A stretch of DNA of 64,000 bases from Vibrio penaeicida (GTDB lineage Bacteria > Pseudomonadota > Gammaproteobacteria > Enterobacterales > Vibrionaceae): positions 62,001 to 126,000 of the forward strand of contig NZ_JAUYVM010000001.1 in assembly GCF_030689305.1 (NCBI RefSeq), read 5' to 3'. Below, one piece after another: positions 47,278 through 55,117 of this stretch; the first letter of the stretch is position 1; each line of letters starts with the position of its first letter. The position numbers and the translations under genes are program-made. Below the pieces are notes generated by a model that searched no databases, had not been told where the DNA came from, and saw only the letters and a program-made list of their open reading frames with translations.

Positions 47278-48110
47278 GATGCGCCCCCAATCAGCAATTT
47301 TGCCTCTTGTGGCGTTACGCCTTCATGGACGATTTTCATTAGAGCGCGCGTAATTCCAGCAGGATCGTGGTGTTGAATCACATTGCGACCATACACAATC
47401 CCCTTTGCCCCCTGCTCCATAAGCTCGGATGTTCTTTTCAGAATTTCGTCATCACTCACCCGACCGCCCCCTCTAACCAAAACTGGCACCTGCTGCGCAG
47501 TTTCGATCACTTTGTGGTATAGGCTCACGTCGTCGCAAGGATCTGCTTTAATGATATCCGCCCCAAGCTCGCTCGCTTGACGAACCAACGGTACAATTTT
47601 GCTGATGTCACCATCAACCATATACCCACCGGCGCTGCTATTGGGTTGCATTACCAAAGGCTCGACCATTAAGGGCATATCGTAAATCTCACATTCTTTG
47701 CGCAGCACATTGATTCGTTTTAAGCACTGACGATACAAATCGGTTTCGTTCGGCAATTGCAACAGGTTCACCACCACGCAAGCCGCATCTAACCTAAGTG
47801 CTCTTTCCACTGGGTTTTCGATCATTTCAGAGAATATAGGCGGCACCAACTCCGTGCCATAGCAGTTCGCAATATCTGTTCTCAATACCAATGCTGGCTT
47901 CTTAGGCTTATTCATGCCTTGCAGTAAACGAGCACTGCCCGGCGGAAGTTGGATGGCATCCGGGTCGGCTTTCACAATGGCAGAGATGGCTTGCTCCATA
48001 TTCTCGATACCTTGTAGAAACGCACCCTGATTAAACATTCCGTGATCTATCGCCACATCAAAACAGTGACCTGACTCTCCAAACAATCGGTTCATTCTTG
48101 CTGATAACAT
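47274..48110 (-). CDS. Class I aldolase (DeoC/LacD-type TIM barrel)
   Basis: 278 residues from the ATG at 48110, with AAGGA nine bases before it; a TTG start 21 bases upstream would overlap the ATPase gene. Features include FDVAIDHGMFNQG, DPDAIQLPPGSARLL, ADIIKADPCDD (Schiff-base Lys likely in IIKAD), and VLVRGGGRVSDDEIL. This matches the FbaB/LsrF-like class I aldolases. It should cleave a phosphorylated ketose to triose products. It follows the ABC ATPase gene by 10 bases. Confidence 0.82.
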   Translation of the reverse strand: MLSARMNRLFGESGHCFDVAIDHGMFNQGAFLQGIENMEQAISAIVKADPDAIQLPPGSARLLQGMNKPKKPALVLRTDIANCYGTELVPPIFSEMIENPVERALRLDAACVVVNLLQLPNETDLYRQCLKRINVLRKECEIYDMPLMVEPLVMQPNSSAGGYMVDGDISKIVPLVRQASELGADIIKADPCDDVSLYHKVIETAQQVPVLVRGGGRVSDDEILKRTSELMEQGAKGIVYGRNVIQHHDPAGITRALMKIVHEGVTPQEAKLLIGGAS

Positions 48111-48120
48111 GATATTTTCC

Positions 48121-48882
48121 TTAGCCTGCAACCATTAAATGGACAAGTTCTTCGCTGTTGGTTTCTGAAGCCTCACGTACTCCAACCACTTGACCACGAC
48201 GAAGGACCGTAATTCTGTCGGATACGGCGAACACATCATTCATGTTGTGAGAAATAAGAATGATCGCGACCCCTTGCTCTTTGAGCTTTAAGATCAGTTC
48301 CATCACCTTTCTTTGCTCTGGCACCCCGAGTGCAGCTGTCGGTTCATCCATAATCAGAACCTTTGCCTGCCAATACACTGCGCGACCAATGGCTATCGCT
48401 TGTCTCTGACCACCAGACAAACTTAATACCGGCTTTTTCAACGAAGCTTTAGGGATGATAATGTCGAGTGGCTTAATCACTTCTTCTGCCACTTTGGTCA
48501 TGTACGTTCTGTCGAGAACAGGGAAAATACCAAGGCGTTTGGTTTTGGGTTCTCGACCGAGGAAAATATTACTGCCCACATCCAAATTATCAGCGAGCGC
48601 CAAGTCCTGATAAATGGTTTCGATACCTGAACTTCGTGCTTGCGACGGGTCTTCAAACGCAATTTGTTCCGCTTGGTACGTCATGGTTCCACTATCGGGG
48701 ATATATACTCCAGACAGTGTTTTAATTAGGGTAGATTTTCCTGCTCCATTGTCCCCCACCAGCGCCATCACTTCGCCTGGCTTAACTTCAAACGACACAT
48801 CTTTAAGGGCTTCAACACCGCCAAATGTTTTGCAAATCTTTGAAGCAGAAAGAATCGGTTTCATTTCAGAAGTACTAATCAC
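48121..48882 (-). CDS. Sugar ABC transporter ATPase (single-domain, FrcA-like)
   Basis: 253 residues. Walker A is GDNGAGKST, the signature is LSGGQRQ, Walker B is VLIMDEPTAAL, and the switch His is in ISHNMND. Most ribose-type ATPases have two fused copies; this one has one, like FrcA, so it should act as a homodimer. The GTG at 48882 is preceded by GGAGG and overlaps the permease stop, so coupling is likely. It energises the importer with the two genes upstream. Confidence 0.9.
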   Translation of the reverse strand: MISTSEMKPILSASKICKTFGGVEALKDVSFEVKPGEVMALVGDNGAGKSTLIKTLSGVYIPDSGTMTYQAEQIAFEDPSQARSSGIETIYQDLALADNLDVGSNIFLGREPKTKRLGIFPVLDRTYMTKVAEEVIKPLDIIIPKASLKKPVLSLSGGQRQAIAIGRAVYWQAKVLIMDEPTAALGVPEQRKVMELILKLKEQGVAIILISHNMNDVFAVSDRITVLRRGQVVGVREASETNSEELVHLMVAG

Positions 48883-49912
48883 CGGAGCCTCCTGTCAGCT
48901 TAGATTTAGATTGGTCAATGAACACAGAGACAATAATCACGACCCCGACGGCGACAAACTGCCAAAATGGCTCCACGTCTATGAATACCAGACCAAACTG
49001 GATCACCGCGATTATCAACGCCCCGATTAATGTACCAACCACTGTGCCAAAGCCACCAAATAGACTTGCACCGCCAATAACAACTGCTGCAATGGAATCC
49101 AAAAGCATCGGTTCACCCGCCTGTGCTGCACCAGCAGAAAACCTTGCCGTGTAAGTCGCCCCAGCCAACCCTGCACATAACGCCGCGAGGATATATACCC
49201 AAGTCAGCTGTCGTTTTACTTTGATTCCTGAGCGTATAGCCGCATGCCTGTTACCACCTATTGCGTAGGTGTATTGACCAAAGCGAGTTTGAGAAAGAAT
49301 GTAATGCGCAACAATTAACACCGCGAGAGCAAGAAGAACGGGGTAAGGGATTCCAAGTAACTTGCCATTACCAAACGCGTACAAGTACGTATTGTTGACA
49401 GGCACTGTGGTGCCATCGGCAAAGATGAAACCCATTCCTCGCGCCACGCCATACATGCCAAGAGTTCCGATAAAAGGAGGAATAGCGAGCCGAGCGATCA
49501 AGGTTCCATTAATAACCCCAGGAATAAAGGAAGCAAATAGCGCAGCAGCAAACCCAACCACAATGGCAATAAAGGTATCCGCAGGCATTAAGTTCATCGT
49601 GGTGGCCATGATCACGGACGCAAAGCCCATGATGAAACCCAACGACAAATCGATTCCCGCCGCGATGATGACAAAAGTTTGACCAATCCCAAGTAAAAGT
49701 GGCGCGGCCGCAAACAACGCGATGCTTTGTAAGGTAAAGCTGTTACCCAGAAACGTCGTTTCAAACATAATTTGAGACCACACTTCGAAGAAGATCAGCA
49801 ATAAGCTCAAAAATAACCAAGGCCACGCTTTACTCAACCATTCCAGCCAAGAAAATCCCGTATCTTGAGATGAGCTGTCCTCTGCCTTTGTGGTAGTTGG
49901 AACACTAGACAT
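48875..49912 (-). CDS. Sugar ABC transporter permease (RbsC/FrcC-like)
   Basis: 345 residues with about nine or ten hydrophobic segments. The family motifs IIAAGIDLSLGFIMGFASV and IRSGIKVKRQLTWVYILAAL are present, with GGASLFGGFGTVVGTLIGA near the end. The ATG at 49912 has AGGTG upstream; a GTG nine bases earlier is less likely. It forms the membrane channel of the importer. It is separated from the binding-protein gene by a strong hairpin. Confidence 0.9.
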   Translation of the reverse strand: MSSVPTTTKAEDSSSQDTGFSWLEWLSKAWPWLFLSLLLIFFEVWSQIMFETTFLGNSFTLQSIALFAAAPLLLGIGQTFVIIAAGIDLSLGFIMGFASVIMATTMNLMPADTFIAIVVGFAAALFASFIPGVINGTLIARLAIPPFIGTLGMYGVARGMGFIFADGTTVPVNNTYLYAFGNGKLLGIPYPVLLALAVLIVAHYILSQTRFGQYTYAIGGNRHAAIRSGIKVKRQLTWVYILAALCAGLAGATYTARFSAGAAQAGEPMLLDSIAAVVIGGASLFGGFGTVVGTLIGALIIAVIQFGLVFIDVEPFWQFVAVGVVIIVSVFIDQSKSKLTGGSGD

Positions 49913-49938
49913 AAATAACACCTATTTTTGGAGTTTCT

Positions 49939-49959
49939 GGGGCAGAATCCGTCTGCCCC
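49939..49959 (-). terminator. Hairpin between binding-protein and permease genes
   Basis: GGGGCAGA and TCTGCCCC form a perfect 8-base stem without a T tract. Such hairpins often protect or partly terminate the mRNA so that the binding protein is made in excess. Confidence 0.6.
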
Positions 49960-50070
49960 TTAGTTTCAAGCGAATGCTTAGGGTTGAAGACCCTTACTGA
50001 GTTCTATGGCTCATAACTCGATGAACCACTGCTCTGTGACACACCTATTTATGAGGCATCGCTTTGAGGT

Positions 50071-51048
50071 TTAATCTGAGTACACGTACTTCAGGATGTC
50101 TGGAGAATCGATGTTCGATTTATCCATCACCACAAACCCTGTACCGATCTGGTTAGGCACGGCTTGCCCAGTCAGAAGTGCGTGAGCCGTCATCACTCCG
50201 TAATACCCCATCGTGGCAGGTTGTTGAGCGACAGCGATATCGACCAAACCAGACTTGATGTCTTGCACAATTCTTGGCAGTGCATCAAATGCAACAACTT
50301 TGATTTTTCCAACTTTACCCAGTTTTTTAACGCCTTCCGCAGCGCCTAAAGCAGAGAAAGTATTTGCGCCAAACACACCCGCTAAATCAGGGTTGCGTGC
50401 ATAAACAGCTTGAAGTTGAGATGCGGATTTATTGGAATCATCTTCGTTGTATTGAATTTTCAGAACTTCAACATCCGGCCAGCGTTTCATTTCATCCATG
50501 AAGCCTTCAGCACGTTGGTCTGTAGTAGAGATACCAGGCTTAACACTGGCAACGTACACTTTTCCCTTGTGTCCAATGGATTCAGCGAGAGCGCGCGCTG
50601 CAATTCGACCGCCTAAAACATTGTCGGATGCAATATAACTGTCTACGAAATCACCCGGTCCCGAACCATCTTGGTAGTTACCATCGTCAATGAAAGTATC
50701 GACAGTAATAACGCGAATGCCCGCATCTACAGCCTGTTTAAGTGGAGCGATAAGTTGTTGCTTATCAACGGGGGAGATCAGTATCGCATCAGGTTTTTTA
50801 GCAATGATCGCATTCAGTATTGGTACTTGAGCGGTGGTATTCCATTCTCTTGGAACTTGGAATGCCAAATCCGCGCCAATGGCATCGGCAGCATGTTGAG
50901 CACCGCGATGCATCGTGAAATAAAATGGGTCAACCACACCCGGGATAAGGGCGAGTTTCAACTTTTCGGCGGCATTGGTCATGTGGCTAAACATCGCAGA
51001 CAAACCAATGATTGCCGTCATGGTGGCAACTTTTACGGTATGTTTCAT
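50071..51048 (-). CDS. Periplasmic sugar-binding protein (RbsB-type)
   Basis: 325 residues with a signal peptide (VKVATMTAIIGLSAMFSHMT). The type I periplasmic fold is shown by KLALIPGVVDPFYFTMHRGA, ILISPVDKQQLIAPLKQAVD, and DNVLGGRIAARALAE. The ATG at 51048 has AAGGAAGG upstream. It is the first gene of the sugar operon and should set its ligand specificity. The ligand is not identified. A symmetric 19-bp site lies about 100 bases upstream. Confidence 0.9.
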   Translation of the reverse strand: MKHTVKVATMTAIIGLSAMFSHMTNAAEKLKLALIPGVVDPFYFTMHRGAQHAADAIGADLAFQVPREWNTTAQVPILNAIIAKKPDAILISPVDKQQLIAPLKQAVDAGIRVITVDTFIDDGNYQDGSGPGDFVDSYIASDNVLGGRIAARALAESIGHKGKVYVASVKPGISTTDQRAEGFMDEMKRWPDVEVLKIQYNEDDSNKSASQLQAVYARNPDLAGVFGANTFSALGAAEGVKKLGKVGKIKVVAFDALPRIVQDIKSGLVDIAVAQQPATMGYYGVMTAHALLTGQAVPNQIGTGFVVMDKSNIDSPDILKYVYSD

Positions 51049-51143
51049 CGTTTTCCTTCCTTGTTTCAGATGGGATGACATGGGCATTTCTAGCAATACA
51101 AGATTTCGCTAGAAGCAGGTAATTCATCCGATTTACCCTTGCC

Positions 51144-51162
51144 CGATTCTCAAACCGAATCG
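51144..51162. promoter_or_regulatory. Candidate LacI-family operator for the sugar operon
   Basis: CGATTC-TCAAACC-GAATCG has perfect 6-base arms. It lies between the LacI-type regulator gene and the operon it precedes, about 96 bases before the binding-protein start. No experimental support. Confidence 0.45.
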
Positions 51163-51366
51163 TTAAAGTTAACCTTATGTTATAATTTGACACGTGTATA
51201 TAATCAAAAATGAGAAAGGTGATTTAGTGAACAGTTTAGAAATAAGCGGAAAGATGGAATCTTTAAAATACAGTTAGTTATGTAGATTTAATTTCCACAC
51301 TGAAAATGATCATGTATGAAATTCAATCAAAAGATAGGCTCGAAAGATCCATTTTTTGAGTAAGGA

Positions 51367-52386
51367 TTACGCCGAAAGTCTTTTCACTAATCTTGAATGG
51401 ATCGTCACTTCACGAATAATTTCTGGCTCCAACACAGCATCGACAACGGCTCTTGCCATTTGATTGCAGCTTTGCTTCACCGTAGTCAATGGTGGGTTCA
51501 AGTATGGCGCCAATTCAATATCATCGTGACCCGCTAGTAGAACTTGTTTACCGATTTTCACTCCTGCATTATTCAGCGCACTTAAAGCGCCCACCGCAAT
51601 GTTGTCGTTCATACAGATAATACCGCAAGGTTGCGCTTTCCAATTTGTTTCGTTTAACCATTGGTGTATCAGTTCGAAACCATATGAAGCATCTGGCCAG
51701 GTAATATCCGAATGTTCGTCGACAATAAATCGAGGTTCTAGCCCTACTCTTTTAAGGCAATCTTGATAGCTTTTTCGCCTAGCCGTAATCGACGGTTTTT
51801 CCAGAATTTTGGGTACATCCAAATAGTATGGGTGAATGTCTTTTTCTAGAAAATAGTCAGTGATGATCTCTAAGCTGTGACGATTGTCGTTTACCACATA
51901 ACTGGCGTTTTCGAGTAAGCAGTTATCCAACCAAACGATATGGATATCGTGTCGAAGCGCTTCAAAAAACTGAACGGATGTTTCATCATTTGAGGTTGGA
52001 ACAAGAATCAGCGATCTCGGCTTTAAACTCCGGAGTGATTGAATGATTTTGCGTTCGCGTTCTGGATCGCCATGAGTACTTTGTACAATGAGATTCAAGC
52101 CTTTTTCATTGGCAAAATCTTCGATGTATTTGAGCGTGCCGGAGTAAAAGCTGTCTGTCGTAGAAGGGACAACTGCGGCAATTAACGAACTCTGCCCTTT
52201 CACTAGGTTTACCGCGTGTTGATTCGGCACATATTGCAACGCTTCGCACGCTGCTTGAATACGCGCAATGGTGGCTTGTTTTAGTGACATATCACCATTG
52301 AAATACTTAGAAGCCGACGCCCGAGAAACACCCGCCAACTTGGCAACATCAGACATAGTAACGGTATTGGACGGCTTACTGGACAT
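51367..52386 (-). CDS. LacI-family transcriptional regulator
   Basis: 339 residues. The N-terminal HTH (TMSDVAKLAGVSRASASKYF) and hinge (YVPNQHAVNLVKG) are typical. The C-terminal part is a sugar-binding fold like RbsB (IAAVVPSTTDSFYSGTLKYI). Position 20 or so is Ala-Ser-Lys, as in regulators that bind CG-centred sites. AGGAAA precedes the ATG. It lies directly upstream of the sugar operon on the same strand, so it is the likely local repressor. Confidence 0.9.
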   Translation of the reverse strand: MSSKPSNTVTMSDVAKLAGVSRASASKYFNGDMSLKQATIARIQAACEALQYVPNQHAVNLVKGQSSLIAAVVPSTTDSFYSGTLKYIEDFANEKGLNLIVQSTHGDPERERKIIQSLRSLKPRSLILVPTSNDETSVQFFEALRHDIHIVWLDNCLLENASYVVNDNRHSLEIITDYFLEKDIHPYYLDVPKILEKPSITARRKSYQDCLKRVGLEPRFIVDEHSDITWPDASYGFELIHQWLNETNWKAQPCGIICMNDNIAVGALSALNNAGVKIGKQVLLAGHDDIELAPYLNPPLTTVKQSCNQMARAVVDAVLEPEIIREVTIHSRLVKRLSA

Positions 52387-52486
52387 AGGTTTCCTTTCTG
52401 TGTGTGAACTCTCTAGGGTTTATTTCCCCTAACTCCTACGAATTTTTCAGTATTCTCTACACGAGTCAATAGATAAGATATGAAAA

Positions 52487-52511
52487 GGGCGAACACACCA
52501 CGTATTCGCCC
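52487..52511 (-). terminator. Rho-independent terminator after nspC
   Basis: GGGCGAA and TTCGCCC form the stem; CTTTTCAT follows on the minus strand. It separates the norspermidine genes from the LacI gene. Confidence 0.75.
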
Positions 52512-52533
52512 GTTATTGATTCTCTTTCGAATG

Positions 52534-53667
52534 TTACGAAACCGACCACTGAGACAGTGAGCGTTTGAAATCGGAGTAATCAAATTCATTCAGCTTTTGA
52601 ATTTCCCCGTCGGAGCGCTCACAGTAAATGGATGGCATTTTAAGCCCATTGAACCAATTTAGCTTAACCATGGTGTAGCCTGCGCTGTCTAAGATGTGTA
52701 GCTTCTGTCCAATTTCTAACGGTGCATCAAAGTTCGCTACGCAGAATTGGTCGCCAGCCAAACAGGAGCATGAGCCAATCACGTATTGGTGCTCGCCACT
52801 TTCATTCGCTTCAAGGATCGATGCGGGTTCATCGTAGATAAGGGTATCCAATCGATGCGCTTCCGTTGCAGAATCGACGATGGCCGTTTTCATTTGGTTT
52901 TCAACCACATCGACGACAGTAACCACTAAATCGGTCGTTTTGGTGATGATGGCTTCGCCTGGCTCTAGGTACATCTGAACGCCGTGCCTCTCAGAGAATA
53001 CTTTCAGCGCCAGCCCCAGTTTTTCTATGTCGTAACCCGGCCAAGTAAAAAATACACCGCCACCCATACTGACCCAATCCAGTTTGTTTAGGTAATCACC
53101 AAACTGCTCTGATATGGAGTCCAGTAAACCAATGAAAGCGTCTACGTCTTTGTTCTCACAGTTCATGTGGAACATTACACCGTCAATTGAATCGAATACT
53201 TCTGGGTTAATATGATTGGCCTGAACGCCTAAGCGAGAAAATTTTCGTGCCGGATTTGCTAAGTCTTGCCCCGCATAACTTACACCAGGGTTAAGGCGCA
53301 AACCAATCGAGGCTTTGCCTTCAACCATGTGGCAATAGGCAGCCAATTGATTTTGGGAGTTAAAAATCATCTTGTCGCAAATTTCAGCGACTTCGCGAAC
53401 GTCTTCTTCGCTGTAGCCAACGCTGTATGCGTGAGTCTCGCCGCCAAAGGTTTCGTGTCCGAGTTTAACTTCGTATGGGCCTGAGCTTGTTGTCCCATCT
53501 AGGTAGGGTTTGATGATGTCAAACACACCCCAAGTGGAGAAACACTTGAGCGCCAACACCAACTTCACTCCCGAAATCTCTTTCAGTTGTTTTGCTTTCT
53601 CTAAATTTGCTATCAACTTATCTTCACTAATCATGAAGTAAGGCGTTTTAAGTTCGGTTTTTTGCAT
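52534..53667 (-). CDS. nspC: Carboxynorspermidine decarboxylase
   Basis: 377 residues. NspC removes the carboxyl group of carboxynorspermidine to give norspermidine. It is a PLP enzyme of the alanine-racemase fold; the PLP Lys lies in [16 protein letters not shown], and [13 protein letters not shown] and [12 protein letters not shown] carry further active-site residues. The ATG at 53667 is preceded by AAGG; an upstream extension of 66 bases is rejected. It is the last gene of the pathway set, 186 bases after carboxynorspermidine synthase. A terminator follows. In V. cholerae NspC is needed for norspermidine-dependent biofilm. Confidence 0.95.
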   Translation of the reverse strand: MQKTELKTPYFMISEDKLIANLEKAKQLKEISGVKLVLALKCFSTWGVFDIIKPYLDGTTSSGPYEVKLGHETFGGETHAYSVGYSEEDVREVAEICDKMIFNSQNQLAAYCHMVEGKASIGLRLNPGVSYAGQDLANPARKFSRLGVQANHINPEVFDSIDGVMFHMNCENKDVDAFIGLLDSISEQFGDYLNKLDWVSMGGGVFFTWPGYDIEKLGLALKVFSERHGVQMYLEPGEAIITKTTDLVVTVVDVVENQMKTAIVDSATEAHRLDTLIYDEPASILEANESGEHQYVIGSCSCLAGDQFCVANFDAPLEIGQKLHILDSAGYTMVKLNWFNGLKMPSIYCERSDGEIQKLNEFDYSDFKRSLSQWSVS

Positions 53668-53853
53668 TGTTAGTACCTTGAGAGCCTTCGCTAGAAAGCA
53701 CTGCCAAATCGTACAAAGCCGACGCAGGAGCATCGGCTTATATTAATTTTGTTTGGAATTCGCTGAGATTTGCTTTTGTAGCTAGGAGTCCGAGCGCAGT
53801 TTACGAATGCAAATGAACACGATAGACAACGCTACAGCAGCAAATAACAAGAA

Positions 53854-55104
53854 TTACTTCAAAGTGTGGATAACCGGTAGCCCTTGACCAACTTCCAACT
53901 CTTGAACATGCCAATCCAGACCAATTGAAGGCATGGTTTCTAGGAACGGATCTGGGTCTAGCTGCTCCATGTTGAACACACCTTTGTCTGCCCACTCACC
54001 GCGGAAGAACTGAAGCGCTGCTGTAATGGCAGGAACACCCGTCGTGTAAGAAATGGCTTGATGCTCAACGTCTTCGTACGCCACTTCGTGATCGGCATTG
54101 TTGTAAATGAACACGCTGCGCTCTTTGCCGTCTTTCTTACCTTGAACCCACGTTCCGATACACGTTAAGCCAGTGTAGCCTGGTGCCAAAGAAGTTGGAT
54201 CTGGCAACAGTGCTTTAAGAACATGCAAAGGCTGAACTACTGTTCCATCATGTAAAGTCAGCGGATCTGGGCTTAGCAAGCCGATATCACGCATACAGTT
54301 GAAGTAGTTTAGGTACTTGTCACCGAAACCCATCCAGAACTCGATACGCTTAGCAGGAATGAATTCTTTCATTGAGCGAACTTCATCGTGCGCCATTGAG
54401 TACACTTTGTGTGTCCCACAGTTCGGGAAATCAAACTCTAGCATACGAGAATGGCATGGTACTTGTTTCCACTCTTCGTTTTCCCAGTAGAAAGAATCGC
54501 CTTGAATTTCCAGCATGTTGGTTTCTGGGTCAAAGTTGGTTGCGAACTTCTTACCGTGGTCACCCGCGTTCACATCCATAACATCGATGGTGTCAATTTC
54601 ATCGAACAAATGTTTCACAGCGTAAGCAGCAAATATCGATACCACACCCGGATCAAAACCTGCACCTAGAATACCCGTGATACCCGCTTCTTTAAACTTC
54701 TCGCGGTAGCCCCATTGCCAATCGTATGCCTGTGGAACTTGCTGCCCTTCAGAGCACAGATCGACGGCGACTGACGTGTCTAGGTACGATACTTTTGCTT
54801 GATAACACGCTTCCATGATGGTCATGTTTACCCATGGAGGACCAGCGTTAATGACGAGATCCGGTTGAACGTCTTTGATTAGCGCAACTAACGCTTCCAC
54901 ATCATCAGCGTCTACAGCGCGAGCTTCCAGCTTCTTAGATGGATCTTTCAGGTTATTTTTCTTCTGAATAGATTCGATGATTTTTTCACACTTACTGACC
55001 GTACGTGATGCAATTGTGATATCACCCAGTGCGTCGTTATTTTGCGCTGCTTTATGCGCGACTACCCAACCTACGCCGCCTGCACCAATTTGAAGAATTG
55101 CCAT
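53854..55104 (-). CDS. Carboxynorspermidine synthase (saccharopine dehydrogenase-like)
   Basis: 416 residues. The NADPH site is ILQIGAGGVGWVVAHKAAQN. Substrate-region strings include VINAGPPWVNMTIMEACYQA and GILGAGFDPGVVSIFAAYAV. The enzyme condenses aspartate semialdehyde with 1,3-diaminopropane and reduces the product to carboxynorspermidine. It follows the fused Dat-Ddc gene by 13 bases and precedes nspC, the same order as in V. cholerae. AAGGGAAC precedes the ATG. Confidence 0.94.
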   Translation of the reverse strand: MAILQIGAGGVGWVVAHKAAQNNDALGDITIASRTVSKCEKIIESIQKKNNLKDPSKKLEARAVDADDVEALVALIKDVQPDLVINAGPPWVNMTIMEACYQAKVSYLDTSVAVDLCSEGQQVPQAYDWQWGYREKFKEAGITGILGAGFDPGVVSIFAAYAVKHLFDEIDTIDVMDVNAGDHGKKFATNFDPETNMLEIQGDSFYWENEEWKQVPCHSRMLEFDFPNCGTHKVYSMAHDEVRSMKEFIPAKRIEFWMGFGDKYLNYFNCMRDIGLLSPDPLTLHDGTVVQPLHVLKALLPDPTSLAPGYTGLTCIGTWVQGKKDGKERSVFIYNNADHEVAYEDVEHQAISYTTGVPAITAALQFFRGEWADKGVFNMEQLDPDPFLETMPSIGLDWHVQELEVGQGLPVIHTLK

Positions 55105-55117
55105 TATTCTTGTTCCC

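Noticed and set aside
51180..51205. TTGACA next to TATAAT on the plus strand as a promoter
   Set aside because: The spacing is only about 8 bases, far below 16-18, and no plus-strand gene follows.
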